A stretch of 64,000 nucleotides of DNA from Tribonema minus (Eukaryota; Sar; Xanthophyceae; Tribonematales; Tribonemataceae), in the NCBI GenBank assembly GCA_017506865.1, contig JAFCMP010000142.1, positions 109,936-173,935 of the forward strand, given 5' to 3'. Below, one piece after another: positions 1 to 12,364 of the stretch. The notes under the pieces are model-generated. The model was not told the DNA's origin. It made no database searches and worked only from the letters and a program-made list of their open reading frames with translations. The position numbers and the translations under genes were made by a program. The stretch's first letter is position 1; each line of letters starts with the position of its first letter.

Positions 1-325
1 TGGCCGCTCGCAGCGACGGCAGACGTTGCACGCGCGCCGCTGCACAAGGGTCTCGGCGCGTCGGCGAACACATGCAGCGCAGCAGCCGATGCGCACTCGC
101 TGACCGCCAGGCGCGCACCGGGCTAACCGCAAATGCTGTACTGCCAACTTGAATACCTGAGCGCTGCTGCTGATCCTGCGATTGAGCACTGACGTCGACC
201 CCACGCGTGACGCGCGCGCGCGCCGTTACCACCGCAGATCTGCTCGCCGCCACCGCTGCAGCCCTCGCGCTGCTCAACCTCGCAACACCTACCCAGACCC
301 TCTGACGGTGAGCGCTGCCACTGAC
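1..325 (-). other. Intron start and unresolved left edge of the MUT-7-like gene
   Basis: After the minus-strand donor GTCAGT just below base 326 the sequence should be intron. I searched this stretch for the next conserved exonuclease motif (SLA..LG, then YxxxD) in all minus frames and found nothing convincing, so the next exon is probably outside the window. Confidence 0.4.
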
Positions 326-1367
326 CTGCTGCAGCTGCCGCAGGTCGTACGGGAACGCGAACCCCAGGCACACCACCTCCGGCGCCGCGAAAACGGCACC
401 TACTAGTGCGTCGAAGCGGCGCGCAAGGCCCGGCGGCGGCGGCGGCGTTGCGCGCGCGGCTTCGGCGGCGGCGCGCGACGGCGGCTGCGGCAGCGCGCCG
501 CCGCCGCCGCCGCACAGCGCCGGCAGGTCGAACAGGAAGGCGTGCGCGGGAGTGGCGAGCTGCAGGAGCTCCGGACGGCCGTCGTGATGCGGCGGCGGCG
601 CGGCGGCGGCGCTGGCGCCGACGCGCCTGCCGTAGCGGCGCTGCGCGGCCGGCAGCGACAGCAGCAGCGGGGTCAGGGAGGCGTCACGTGCGCGCATGCG
701 CAATGCGGAGACGACTGCCGACGGCAATGGGCCAGGCGGCTGCTGGGACGAGGGTGCAAAGCCGGGATCGCAACATGCAGCAGCAGGAGACCTGGGGGGC
801 GGCTCTCCCGCCCCGAGCGGAGAGGAGAGGCGGCAGGGGCGGCGCCGATGGCCAGCGCGCCGCAAGCCTGGCGCAGGGACCCACTCGGAGAGTCTCCGGC
901 AGCGGAGGGACGACGGTAACGCGTCACGATTCATGCGTGGCATCTGATTCCAATGCCACGCAGCAACTGCACGTGCCCACGCGCTCGCAGAGCTGAGCAA
1001 TGCTGAGCATTGCTGCCGCACGCGGCGCACCTCGTTCTGCGCAAAGATGGGCGCGCGCCACTCCACGTCCAGCCCCACCGCGCACGGCAGAGGCGCGCCG
1101 CTGCCGCCGCCACCGCCGCCGCCATCCCCCGCACCCCCCCTATCTGCTGCCGCTGTCGCCGCCGCTGCGTCGCCGCCGCTGCTTGCTGCCACTAGAGCGG
1201 TGAGCACTGCCTCTGCATGCGCCAGCGTGGCGGCGTCGCAGACCAGGACGACGGCGTCCGCGGGCAGCGCGAGCGGCAGGTAGGGGATGGGGCGCTGCGG
1301 CTGCGCCGCCGCCGCTGCCTGGCGCTGCTGCGCGGTGAGCGCGATGCCGAGCTCGTCTGCCGGGGGT

Positions 1368-1428
<61 letters not shown>

Positions 1429-4400
1429 TCAAGTAGAGTCACTTCACTTGAGCTTTGCAAAGGCGTGCAATAGATTTCTCATACCGCGTCAGTGAGACAT
1501 CGTGCCAGTAGGCGTGGGGTCACAGTTGCTTTCCTTGAATCGACCATCACTGCTGACCACATCCGCTGACTTTGCAGCACTGCCAATGCCCGTGCTGGTG
1601 CAGTGCGAACTGCGCGAAGCGGCGGGGCTCCTGAACCAGGGTTAGGGCTCCTGCATGCAGCGCTCAGCCTCAAACAGGGCGTTGACCGCTGACCACAGCG
1701 CTAGTACAGAAGGAGCTAACCCTAACCCTAACCACCGCCGTGCAGCCACCAAGCTCACAAGCGCACGCCGCGCCGGCGAGGACGCTCCAACAATGGCAGC
1801 CGCAGCAGCAGCGCACGGCAGATTCACCAGCGCTCAGTCTTCTACAGGCCGCCACCCACCCCCTGCAGCAGTGCACATCTCAGACTAGGGCCGGCCGCCG
1901 CCGCGTGATGAGTGACCGCGAGGGTACACGAGTCTCGTGTACCCATGTCATACGTGCATGCGATTAGAGCCCTCCAGTTCTCCGTGATGAAGGCGTCGCA
2001 CAACCGCGCGGTGGGGCAACGAGCACGCTGCATACGCCGCCGTACGTCGGGGAGCGCCGCGGCCGTCTCGCCGCCGCCGCGCGCCCGCAGGCGCCGGCGA
2101 GCGCGTGCGTGCCGGGCATCCGAAAGGCAGCGGGCGTTGACCACCGACAACCAGAATCTCTGAGAACCGAATGGCCCTTGGCAGCAGCCCACAGCGCAGG
2201 GAAGGCTCACCTGCCGCTGCAGCGAGCGCGCCATAATCGCCCGTGTCTTCAACGAGCTGCAGGACGAACGTGCGCCATTTCGCGCCGCCGCGCTTCGGCG
2301 CCGTGTCCGCGCTCGCCGCTGGAGCGGCTTCTGTGGCGTGCACGCGCGAGCAGCGACAGCCGTGGCGAATGGATCAGATCAAGCAGGCCAGAGCTACATG
2401 GTGCGCGTGAGCACGCGGCAAGAGCGAGGTGGCCAATGACAGGCGTGCACGCTGTCACGTGGCGGCGCCGCGCTAGCGAGTGGTAGACGCAGCGTCTGCA
2501 GCGCGCGCGTGGCGTCGGCCGCGACGGGCACATCGAGCAACTGATTCACGCATGTGCGTGCAGCGTGTGTGCGGTGGCGGCGGCGAATCGGGCGGCGCGC
2601 GCTGCCGTGCGGCGACGCTGCTGCCGCGTCGCCGGTAGCGGCAGCGCGCTGGTGCGGCTGCAGCAGTTCACTGCCGACTCGCGTGCGACGGCGGTGCTGG
2701 TTGAGGTGTGCATATGCATCCAGCGCGTGTCGCCAGCGGCGCTCGAAGAACTGCAGGTGCGCACCAGTGTGGCTACTATGGGAGGTTGTGCGTGCGAGCG
2801 CTGTCACTCCGTGCGCAGGTCTGCATGTAGCAAGCTGCGGTGTGTGTCATGACGCATGCAGGGAAATGCGGTCGTACAGCCGTGCAGCCGGGCGCTGCCA
2901 CTGCGCAGCGCATCAGGTGGCAGAGCATTTGAGCGAGGCCGGAGCTCACAGGAAGTACTGGGTAGCACAGGAAGGCGGGTACTGTCTAAACAGTCTGCAT
3001 CACGAGCGGGGGGTGCTGTTACGACGTCGTGACCCCGTGCTTCAGCAACTACGCGCTTGCAAACAGGCGCACCGCCATCATTTGCGAGTACCGGCGCGCC
3101 AGGCATCAGCAGATGACACTGCCACTACTGTAGTCGCGCAGACCGCATGGCACATGGTGTGATCCTACAGCTGACCCTCATCCTGAGTCCTACCCTCATG
3201 GAAGTGTCAACGGACTGACCAGAGGCATGCAGCGCTAGGGAGTGGCGGCACCGGTGCTGCTCTCCAGTACAGTGCGTGAAGGTGTACCGGATCCCAAATG
3301 ACTGGTGGGAAACGTCAAGTTCACCATCTAATGAAGCCAGCGCCGCGCAAAGTGCACTGCGCCAATGCGTGCTCGGAGTACGACGCAATCGCAATCAACA
3401 CCGCCAGTCATGCCTTGCACACAGTGCGTTGCGCACCACCAGAGTCGCCGCCATCGCCACCGCTGCCTCCGCCGCCGCTGCCGCCGCCGCCGCTGCCGTC
3501 ACTGCCCGCTCTGGCGCCGACAACCATGGCGCAGGCCATCTGCCACTTGCCCTTGTCGACCAGCCGCGACAGGGACTGCCGCCGCCGCAGCACGTACGCC
3601 TGCGGGAACTCTCTGCGCAAGCGGAACTCGTGCGCAAAGTCGTCGGCGCGCTTGTACTCAGATGCCTGGCGCGCTCGCCGCGGGGAGCGGGGGACGGGGG
3701 GGCAAGCGGGGGGGGGGGGGGGGGGAGGGGGGAGATTCGCGTTGGCCACGTGTCAGTGTGATGGTCAGTGCTGTGTGTCAAATCATCGGCACGCTTGTAC
3801 TCGGATGCCTGGTGCGCACGCCGAGGGGATGGGGGGATGGGGAAGCGAAGGGGGGGGGGGGGGGGGGGCAGATGCGGATTAGCCACGCATCAGTGTCATG
3901 GTCAGCGACTTACATGGTTGTTGCGGGGAAGCAGATTGAAGGTGGCCATGCGTCAGTGCGATGGCCAGTGATGTGCATCAAGGTCACAGTTGACCAGGCA
4001 GTTACAGACAGTTGACAGGTATGCACGATATGTGTGCGCAACGCTTCATGGGCGCTCGCTCCCCTACAGCCATGGCAGGACGCGCTCGGCGGACAAGCGG
4101 CAATCAGGCGCGGGGGGGCTCTTCGTGCGCGCCAACTGGGCGCCAGAAGCACGGCGCACAGCGATGCGCAGGCGCGCATGCGTCTGCAAAACATCCGCCC
4201 TCGTCATGACCACCGAGCCAAGCGACGGCGACCACCTTGGTGCACGTGTGTCAACCCCTCTCACAAACCCACTTGGTGCAGTGCAACCCCCACTTCAACT
4301 CTGTCCCGCAGTTTTAACGTGGCCTGCGCTGCGCTCACCTCGAGCGCTGCCACCACGAGTGACCGCGCCAGCTGCAGCCCGGCGGCGTCGCTTCCGCTGC

Positions 4401-7400
4401 GTTTGCCGCCGCCGCCGCTGCTGCTGCCGCCGCTGCGGACCAGCGTGGCCCGCACCAGTTGCTGCGCGAGCTGCCACTTGCGCGCGCGCAGCAGCGCTTC
4501 CATCACCTGGGCGCGGCAGACGCGCGGCGGCGCAGCACGTGCGAGGTCAGTGAAGCGGCGGGGCGGGCGATGAGACAGGCAGCGGGGCGGCGAATGCGAC
4601 ATGGGTACGGCAGCTCTGTTGGAGGGCGCAGTTGGCTGCATGATCAGGATTGAATGAGTGCATGTCCAGCGACGCTGACGCTGACGGCAGCCGTGGGGGC
4701 AGCGTCACTGGTCGCGTTGAAGTTATGCGTTGAAAATGAGGCGCCGGTGCAGGCGAGCGTGTGCTGCAGGGCAAGCAAGAGGCCATAACGGCCCAGGCGG
4801 GTGCCACAACGGCAGGTCGCGCTGCTCGCAGCGGCAGGCAGTACCGTAGCGCGGCAGCACCGGAGCCGCAGCAAGACGCACGCTGCATCGTTCCGCCGGC
4901 GCAGCGGATGCGCTGCACGTTGCGCCACGAGTGCGTGGCAGCTGCAGAGGCACGCCGCATCCGCAAGCGGCCGCGCCGACGCTTCGCTCAAGCCATACAT
5001 ACATACCGCCGTGCATCCCGCGCCGCAGGCCCAATCCTACTTTGCGCGTCGCTCGGGAGTCAATGCGGCTGCGTGGACGCACCTCAGCGGCAGGCACGAT
5101 GTGCACAATTACCTGGTGATGCTCAGTGGTCTGCGCCACACGGCTCAGCGCGTCCGCACGCACTTTGGTGTGGCGACGCCGCCCTATCAAGCTGGTACGA
5201 GCCGAACGTGGTCCTCGCGCTGCGCCTCACGCCTGCGCACCCACGTCGCACGGGTCTGTCATCGTACCTCCGAGCAGCTGGCGGCCTGTCACGCGGAGTA
5301 CTCAACTGGTGCAACGGCCACTGATGGGTGCTGCCAGGCTCTGCTGCGCCGCCACACGTGCCGCATTCACTTCAACAGCAAGACAGGCCTCGTGAGCGCC
5401 ACCGCGCTGCAGCGCTACGCGGACGGACTGAATGTACCGCGCGCGTAGGAAACCCGGCTAGTGTGCGCACAACAGCTCTCTGCCTATGAGTACACCAGTA
5501 CGTGCGCTCCCTAAACGCAGTACCAAAAGCTGGTCGAAAATGGGGCTATAATAACGCCTGGCGCGCGCAGCATCGCCGCTCACCGCTTCCGCCGGCAGCG
5601 CCGCAGCGCTGCCGCGCGCGCCGTACAGCGCCTCGAACGCGGCACCGCGCCGCAGGTGCAGGTGCAGCTCCAGCAGCAGCGCGTGCTCCTCCGCGTCCAG
5701 CAGCAGTTGCCACAGCGCCGCGAGCGCCTGCGCCAGCGCTCCGCCGCCGCCGCTCTCGCCGCAGTCTGTTACAACATCCGTAACCGCCAGCGGCGCGACC
5801 GACTGCGCTGCCGCTGCTGCCGCGGTGCAGCCCGCTGCGGCGGCGGGCGCTGCCGCTGCTGTGCGCGGCAGCGGCGGCGGCGGGGAGCGCGGCGGCGCGG
5901 CGGGGTGTAGGGAGAGGCCGCAGGCGACGCGCACGGCGGCTCTGCGGCCCGCGGGGGCAGCGAGCAGCGCGCCGTCGCGCAGGAACGCGGTGAGCGGCGC
6001 GAGCGGCACGGCGGCGCCTGCGCGCGCGGGCGGAGGACGCGGCGGCGCAGTGCGCGTCCGCGCCGCGTGAGATTATGGAGGTGTTTGCGCGTTGCGGCGA
6101 GAGGCGCTCGAGTGCGGCAGTGCAAAGCAGTGCAAAGCCTACTTGGGGGTGGCGCGTGATCCCCCCGTTCGGTGAATTGCCTGTATCTTGGAGCCAACTC
6201 TCCGGTGTTGAAAGGTACTCTGAAGCATCCCACAAGTCGCTGTTTCATGCTGTTGCAATTGCGATAGTAGCACTTGTTCCAGCTGCAAGCGGTGGCCTGG
6301 CGCCTCCACGTTATCGCAGGTCTTCCCTGACCGTGTCGCTGTGTTCCGAAGATGTGACAAGCGCTTTAAGGTCTGCACGGCAAGGCTGATAGCGCAGCTG
6401 CTGCTTTATTGGCGGGGCAGCGCAAGCACGCAAGGTGACGATACCATGGCAGCACTCTGCAGTATGTGCAGACGTCAAGCCCTCTGTTGACACCAGTCAG
6501 TGTGGGCTCACGCGGCCACAAGCATCCACTCCGAGCCTTTACAGCGCGTTGATGACGCCAAACAATGCACACAGAGATTGGTTAGCAACGTTTGGCAAGG
6601 GTGGCAGCCGTTGTGCACCTGTGGGCAAGTGAGAGCGGGGGAGATGCAGGACACGAAAACTGCAGAGGGTGGTGCTGCGCCAGCGGCAGCAGCTCTCAGC
6701 CGCTCGTCGCCGCCTCTCAGCGCGTGCATGCATGAGCGACTGCAGACCTGACGGGTTGGGCAAGCTGCAGGCCCCCCACCCTACCATCACCGGCTGCAGA
6801 CGCGTCCGGCATCTCGCACATCGCTACAGTGAGCGCATTCATTGACAGCAGTGCAGCGATATGTAAAGGGAGTGGCACTGGGGCATGCGCACCTTGCGCT
6901 GAGGCTTGCTGCAGCGCCAGCACCAGCAGCGTCGTCATTGGCCGCACGCCCTGGTCTGCATCAGCCTGCGGGCGGAGCGCCAGCGTTCTGATGACCACCA
7001 GGCTCCTGTCCATCAGCAGCAGCAGTAACGCGGCCTGCTGCTCGCCGCCGCCGCCGGCGCTGCTGCTGAGGCAGTCTGTGAATGCGCGACCCAGCTGCTC
7101 GCCCAGCGCCGCAAACAGTGCTTTGCCCTGCAAGCGGCCGGGCACACAGCAGCGGGGCTTGGAGGAGTTGTGTGAAGAGATGGTTGCAGTTGCTTTTACA
7201 AATTCATGAGCTGAAGGGGATTGACGAGACACCTGCCCAAGGTTTCAAAGCTTTTCACTAGGTAACTGCAATATAATGTTTGTTGGCAGTAATTACAGCA
7301 CATGACATACAGGATGGCTGCAGCAAATATCAAAAGCGTACAGCGGTCGCCACCGCGTAGTGTCGTCTGCAATTCATTTCGCTTGCTTTCACCTTGCAGT

Positions 7401-7524
7401 GATCCAACGCATTTTGCAGGCCACTGATGAACAATTGCACGCCCCGAGGATCCGTCGCCAGCAAGCTTTTCTTGACAAAGTTGACATTCACATTTACTGC
7501 AGCAGCGCGCTTAGTGCTTGTCAT
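326..7524 (-). CDS. MUT-7/EXD3-like 3'-5' exonuclease (partial, C-terminus outside window)
   Basis: Exons on the minus strand: 7524-7393, 7127-6893, 6017-5584, 4506-4339, 3665-3423, 2750-2459, 2330-2211, 1356-1031 and 739-326. All phases agree, giving about 788 codons before the left edge. The first six to seven exons encode an alpha-helical region with pieces such as ALLRARKWQLAQQLV and LVDKGKWQMACAMVV, resembling the N-terminal helical domain of MUT-7/EXD3. Exon 8 carries exonuclease motif I, GLDVEWR (catalytic Asp about 638, Glu about 640). Exon 9 has ELLQLATPAHAFLFDL and ends in motif II, CLGFAFPYDLRQL (Asp about 782). Motif III (YxxxD) and any Mut7-C domain would lie beyond base 1. DEDD exonucleases of this family trim RNA 3' ends; MUT-7 acts in worm RNA silencing, but that role here is inference. 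The donor of exon 5 (3422) is the least certain junction. Two glycine/alanine-rich insertions interrupt the conserved core. Confidence 0.82.
1368..1427. repeat. (AGC)20 trinucleotide repeat beside a splice acceptor
   Basis: Twenty uninterrupted AGC units, read as CTG on the minus strand. They lie 11 bases upstream of the minus-strand acceptor (CAG ending at 1357) of the exon carrying GLDVEW in the MUT-7-like gene. A TGA in the coding frame lies just upstream and there is no AG inside the run, so the repeat must be intronic and may replace the usual polypyrimidine tract. Confidence 0.9.
3632..3970. repeat. 143-bp tandem duplication across an intron/exon edge of the MUT-7-like gene
   Basis: The block around 3651 (cttgtactcagatgcctgg) recurs at 3794 with few changes. 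The copied block contains the first bases of exon 5, its acceptor and the adjoining homopolymer (G on the plus strand, C on the sense strand). A third, shorter match to the neighbouring segment lies near 3939-3970. The distal copies are intronic. Confidence 0.8.
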
Positions 7525-7834
7525 TCGCGGCTGTGGCAGACTGCCTCACGGACCGCTGACAGCAGCTATTGCAGGGGCTCAACCAGCAGCAGCACCTAGG
7601 TCACACACAGTGCACGATCTACTGACTGATACACTTCCTACTTCAAGTTTTACTTCAAACACTCTTGAAGTTCTTGCAAAGAAGAGAGAGGCTCGCTCGC
7701 TCTACTCAGCAGCAGGTGTGTTGACTGATCGCACCATTGAGCTACGAGTTCTAGAAATCAGGCACAGCCGCCTGTGCTAGCAGGCGGGACACAGAGCGGT
7801 GCGGCAGCTCGACATAGGCGTCACTCAGATAAAC
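7525..7834. promoter_or_regulatory. Divergent promoter region between the MUT-7-like gene and mS33
   Basis: The two start codons face away from each other and are 310 bases apart, so both promoters and 5' UTRs must fit here unless an upstream non-coding exon exists. I see no clear TATA box. The compact arrangement suggests shared regulatory sequence, which is inference from position only. Confidence 0.4.
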
Positions 7835-8113
7835 ATGTCCTTGCAAGATGTCTCGAGGCGCATATTCATGAACCTGAACGTGGTGAAGCACAAGACTGGC
7901 ACTCGCCACCTCACAAAACACCTCAACGGGCTTGCGGTGGCGGACTGGTACCCGGAGTCTCCTTCGAAGTGGATGAAGCGATACCTGGGAGAAGTCTGGG
8001 ACTTGGACGGGCGCAAGGAGAGGAGGGCGGATCAGCTGGCGACTCTGAGAGCCAAGGGCAAGGGGCCGCCCAAGAAGGGTGCCGGAAAGCGCGCACAGAA
8101 GCGGAAGAAGTAA
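7835..8113 (+). CDS. Mitochondrial small ribosomal subunit protein mS33
   Basis: A single-exon reading frame of 92 residues. It resembles the mS33 (MRPS33/Rsm27) family: an N-terminal helix SRRIFMNL, the central signature ADWYP followed by PSKW and a second helix, and a basic tail KGPPKKGAGKRAQKRKK, close to the family's KGKPKKGEGKRAAKRK ending. The length is close to the roughly 100 residues of mammalian mS33. An in-frame ATG at 7799 would add 12 residues, but the family alignment starts near MSLQDVSRR, so I chose 7835. mS33 sits in the head of the mitoribosomal small subunit and is nucleus-encoded and imported. No intron is needed, in contrast to every other recognised gene here. Confidence 0.85.
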   Translation: MSLQDVSRRIFMNLNVVKHKTGTRHLTKHLNGLAVADWYPESPSKWMKRYLGEVWDLDGRKERRADQLATLRAKGKGPPKKGAGKRAQKRKK

Positions 8114-10221
8114 GCCGGCAGGACTGGCAGTCAAATACAGCATGTACAGTACTTCGCAGCGGGGCACCCGTTCAGGTTCTGCTTTGTCACACTGCCCTCG
8201 CATGCTTGTGTAGGGAGCGCGCTGAAGGTTTTTTTTAGCGTGGATTACCCCTCATTATACGGTTGGCCAAGGTTCGCTTGAACCTTACGCATAAGGTACA
8301 TAGTGAGCAGCTCAGGTGCTGTGTCCATCGCCAGTTTTCTTGGCAATCTGCTGGCGAAGCATGGCAGACTGCCAACGATGATTGGCCAAGTACTGGTGAT
8401 GCGTGCCTCAGCCGCAGTCTGTTGGCAATATTCTGGGCAAGCAACGCACTTGTGCGTGCGCTGCATGGATGCATTTTGCACCCACGAATGCCAGTGCACA
8501 CGCTGTGAAGCGGGTAAGTGTTGTGGTTGAGAAAACCTCTGCACCGCATGCCATGCGCGACGTGCGCATACATTTGCCACTCTACGCTCAATTGATACAG
8601 CTAGCTTCCAGTTCCATCACATTCGCTAGCCATGAATACCCTGCAAAAGGGTCTGACTCCTGCTTTGTCGAACGATATTGAAGGGCGTACATGCCAGGCC
8701 CATGAAGTTACCAGTCAGGCAGGTACAGGCTCATGCGACAATGACAAACCTGCAGCCACATTGCGTGAGGCTTTAAAGTTGGCTGACATTAGGTCATGTA
8801 GTGGGTGATGGCCCTCTGATGGGTGCGCATGACATGAAGGCTGCATTCCATTTTGGAATGCTTGTTTCACGCACTGCATACCAGCCAAGCGAAGCAACAG
8901 TCAAGTACCTCGAGTCGCTGTTGTGCCACGCGAGTTTCGTGCACACCAATAGCACCTACATCAAGTCACCTTGCATCTTCAATGCTCTTGCTTGTCTGAT
9001 GGATGCAATCCGAAGGCATTTCACAGAGTGAGCCGACGCTACTTAGACGTATGCCAACTTTTCAGCTGCAACTCTCTCTACAATGAAGCGTCAGCCAGTG
9101 CTGTTGTTATCTACTCGTATGTGACCTGCCTGCAAGGAGATGTCGCAACAGCATTTAGAGACATGCAACGTTCAGGCGCGCGAGTCTTCATGACTTGGAG
9201 TGTGCGGGTTTGGGTACGTACGTTCAAGAGCTCATAGACTATAGCAGTACTTACGCGCCATTCATGTCCTCACTAGCATGCATGAGGACTCTCTGCTGGT
9301 AGGATCCGCACATAGTTACCTCAGGATTAATTAGTGTTGGTAGCTACCATTGCAATGGCAAGTTGCGGCACTCAAGAATACCCAGGCAACAGTTGGGCCT
9401 TCTAATGTGCAGGGCACCTCCATTTAAGCACTCATGGTGGGCTGTGTGTTTTCTGCGTCATCGTCTCGGCCGTGCACCGTGCAGTGAGCTATTCAACGAG
9501 GTGTCGCCGCAGACAATGTCAACTGGCATTGCCAAAATACCACTTCGGCCCTAAATCGATCGTCGACGCACACAGACTCGTAGTAAGGTCTGAAGGCTGG
9601 CCGTGTAAGCTGCCGTGTCTTAATGAGGGGTGTGTGCCGCACACCAGGTATTGAGTGAAATGCACGCTTCTCAACAGTTCTGCTCTTAACTATATGTGAA
9701 GATGCTTCTCTCCCATTAGTAACTCAGCAGTCACGGCAGTGCTTCATCATTGATGCACAACGATACGTGTGCGACTGCATCGACAGGTAACTCTTCGAGC
9801 TATGATAGCGGGCTTCATCTGCAATGCAAGGACGGGAAAGAACGTGATGATCTACAAAGCTTCGAAGGCTCGGCACGCGAGAGGTGGGTTTCCACTACCG
9901 CAGACGTGACGTGGAGCTACTTGACTTTGCTGCTGCTGCGACTGTTGTTGATTCAGCTGTCGGGCCTACAACGTGCTGCACGAAGTACAGCACCCGCGTC
10001 CACACCCGAGTAACTTAGACTTCCGGTGGCGGTTACAAAAATCACACGCATTCTGATTGGGCAGGCAAACTACTGAGTTTCGAGGCCCCCACGCAACTTT
10101 TTTATTTGGTTTCAAACTCGACCTTCGCGGCGGTTGCAAGTTTTGGCCACTACCTCTCACCCGCCGACGCAGCAGCACTCTCTCCACACAGCGAGGCTAG
10201 CGAGCAACCTCCACCAGCAGC
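8114..10221. other. Intergenic stretch between mS33 and beta-tubulin
   Basis: I see no recognisable gene. A plus frame at 8303-8530 ends in a cysteine cluster (CVRC, CTHECQC, CEAGKCC) that could be a metal-binding fragment, and a plus frame at 8801-9031 has an ordinary composition but no known motif. Neither has family support. The last 150 bases (AT-rich runs near 10090-10110) presumably hold the tubulin promoter. Confidence 0.4.
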
Positions 10222-12364
10222 ATGAGGGAAATCGTTCACGTTCAGGCGGGGCAGTGCGGTAACCAGATAGGTAAGGAGATCCTTAGCTCAAAAGCTGTTT
10301 GGCGCGGGCGAAACCAATTTTGGGTGGGGGCAGGCGGGCAAGCGGCCAGGGCAGGCGCTGTAGGCCAGCTGTGGGTGTGGCTGCATGCCTGGAGCGCTTG
10401 CAGACGACCCTCACCCACGCAGGCCGCTGCTGTGCTTGTTGTCGTTCCCTGCTGTGGTCCGGAGTAGTTCCTTCTCAGCACATTGCAAGCTGTTCGAGCT
10501 CTCGACCTCACCACCGCTGCTGCTGCCCTCGCTGCATGTGCCACCAGGTTCCAAGTTCTGGGAAGTGATCTCAGATGAGCACGGCATCGACCCCACCGGC
10601 TCTTACCACGGCGACAGCGACCTTCAGCTGGAGCGCATCAACTGCTACTTTAACGAGGCCACCGGGGGGCGCTACGTGCCCCGCGCCATCCTCATGGACC
10701 TGGAGCCTGGCACCATGGACTCCGTCCGTGCTGGCCCCTACGGCCAGCTCTTCCGCCCCGACAACTTTGTCTTCGGCCAGACCGGCGCGGGCAACAACTG
10801 GGCCAAGGGCCACTACACGGAGGGCGCTGAGCTCATCGACTCCGTTCTGGATGTCGTCCGCAAGGAGGCGGAGTCCTGCGACTGCCTCCAGGGCTTCCAG
10901 ATGACCCACTCGCTGGGCGGCGGCACCGGCGCGGGCATGGGCACCCTGCTCATCTCCAAGGTCCGCGAGGAGTACCCGGACCGCGTCATGTCCACCTACT
11001 CCGTCATCCCCTCCCCCAAGGTGTCCGACACCGTGGTGGAGCCGTACAACGCGACGCTCTCCGTGCACCAGCTCGTCGAGAACGCCGACCAGTGCTTCAC
11101 GCTCGACAACGAGGCGCTGTACGACATCTGCTTCCGCACGCTCAAGCTCACCACGCCCACGTACGGCGACCTCAACCACCTCGTGTCCGCCGCCATCTGC
11201 GGCACGACGTGCTCGCTGCGCTTCCCCGGCCAGCTCAACTGCGACCTGCGCAAGCTCGCCGTCAACATGGTCCCCTTCCCGCGCCTCCACTTCTTCATGA
11301 TCGGCTTCGCGCCGCTCACGTCGCGCGGCTCGCAGCAGTACCGCGCGCTCACCGTGCCGGAGCTGACGCAGCAGTGCTTCGACTCCAAGAACATGATGTG
11401 CGCGTCCGACCCGCGCCACGGCCGCTACCTCACGTGCGCCGTCATGTTCCGTGGCCGCATGTCCACCAAGGTGCGTCCAGCGGTGATGGTTGCATGTCTG
11501 CTTACTGTAGATTTGACGATTGCCTTGATTTGTATGTGTTGCACTGGCAGAGTCTTGAGTACAGATGTTTGCTTGGCACGTTCATTGTTGTAGCATCATC
11601 AAATTCTACAACCTGTTGTTGCTGTCATTACGTCCGCAGTGCAAGCTGGATTTCTGCTTGCATGGTTAGAGGGCTCACAGATACTTCTGAGCTACTTGCT
11701 GTGGCCATGTTTCTGACTTGTCTCTCTGTCTCTTCGCTGTGTCGTGCGACATCTGCAGGAGGTCGACGAGCAGATGCTCAACGTTGTCAACAAGAACTCC
11801 TCGTACTTCGTGGAGTGGATCCCCAACAACGTCAAGGCCTCCATCTGCGACATCCCCCCCAAGGGCCTCAAGATGTCCACCACCTTCGTCGGAAACACCA
11901 CCGCCATCCAGGTACGTGTTCTGTTCCACAGCTGTAGCTTTGTCACTGTCGCTCAGATGTGTTGCGTGGTTTCCTGGCTCTTGGGCTCAAGAATCGAATA
12001 GAATGCGGTCAGGTATACTTGACAGCATTTGGTTGTGCTGTATATTGTATGCCTGCATCTGTTGTGTTGGTGAATGCATTGACATATCACACATCACTAA
12101 ACCGCTTCCCCCCCTTCCCCCCCCCTCGGTTCCCGCGTCTCACAGGAGGTCTGGAAGCGCGTGGCCGAGCAGTTCACCGCCATGTTCCGCCGCAAGGCCT
12201 TCTTGCACTGGTACACGGGCGAGGGCATGGACGAGATGGAGTTCACGGAGGCGGAGTCCAACATGAACGACCTCGTCTCAGAGTACCAGCAGTACCAGGA
12301 CGCCACCGCGGAGGAGGAGGGCGAGTTCGACGAGGACGAGGAGCTCGACGAGGCCATGGGCTAA
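10222..12364 (+). CDS. Beta-tubulin
   Basis: Four exons: 10222-10270, 10548-11470, 11759-11911 and 12146-12364, all GT-AG, giving 447 residues, normal for the family. The protein starts with MREI, the tetrapeptide used in tubulin mRNA autoregulation, followed by [12 protein letters not shown]. The GTP-binding tubulin signature reads [15 protein letters not shown] (alanine where many beta-tubulins have serine). The C-terminal tail is strongly acidic and contains EGEFDED, matching the EGEF-type motif of beta-tubulins used in axonemes. The first intron interrupts codon 17 in phase 1; the others are phase 0. Codon choice in exon 2 is strongly biased to C or G at third positions, as expected for a highly expressed gene. 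It forms the alpha/beta dimer of microtubules. Confidence 0.98.

Noticed and set aside
1642..1827. Minus-strand hydrophobic frame that resembles a helical exon
   Set aside because: It contains TTAGGG repeats and lies in an intron of the MUT-7-like gene whose flanking exons already join in phase without it.
1948..2210. Minus-strand frames reading FWLSVVNARCLSDA, considered as another MUT-7 exon
   Set aside because: No acceptor/donor pair gives the phase required between the exons at 2211 and 1356, and those two join directly.
10571..11419. 282-codon minus-strand frame inside beta-tubulin
   Set aside because: A shadow of the strongly GC3-biased tubulin exon 2.
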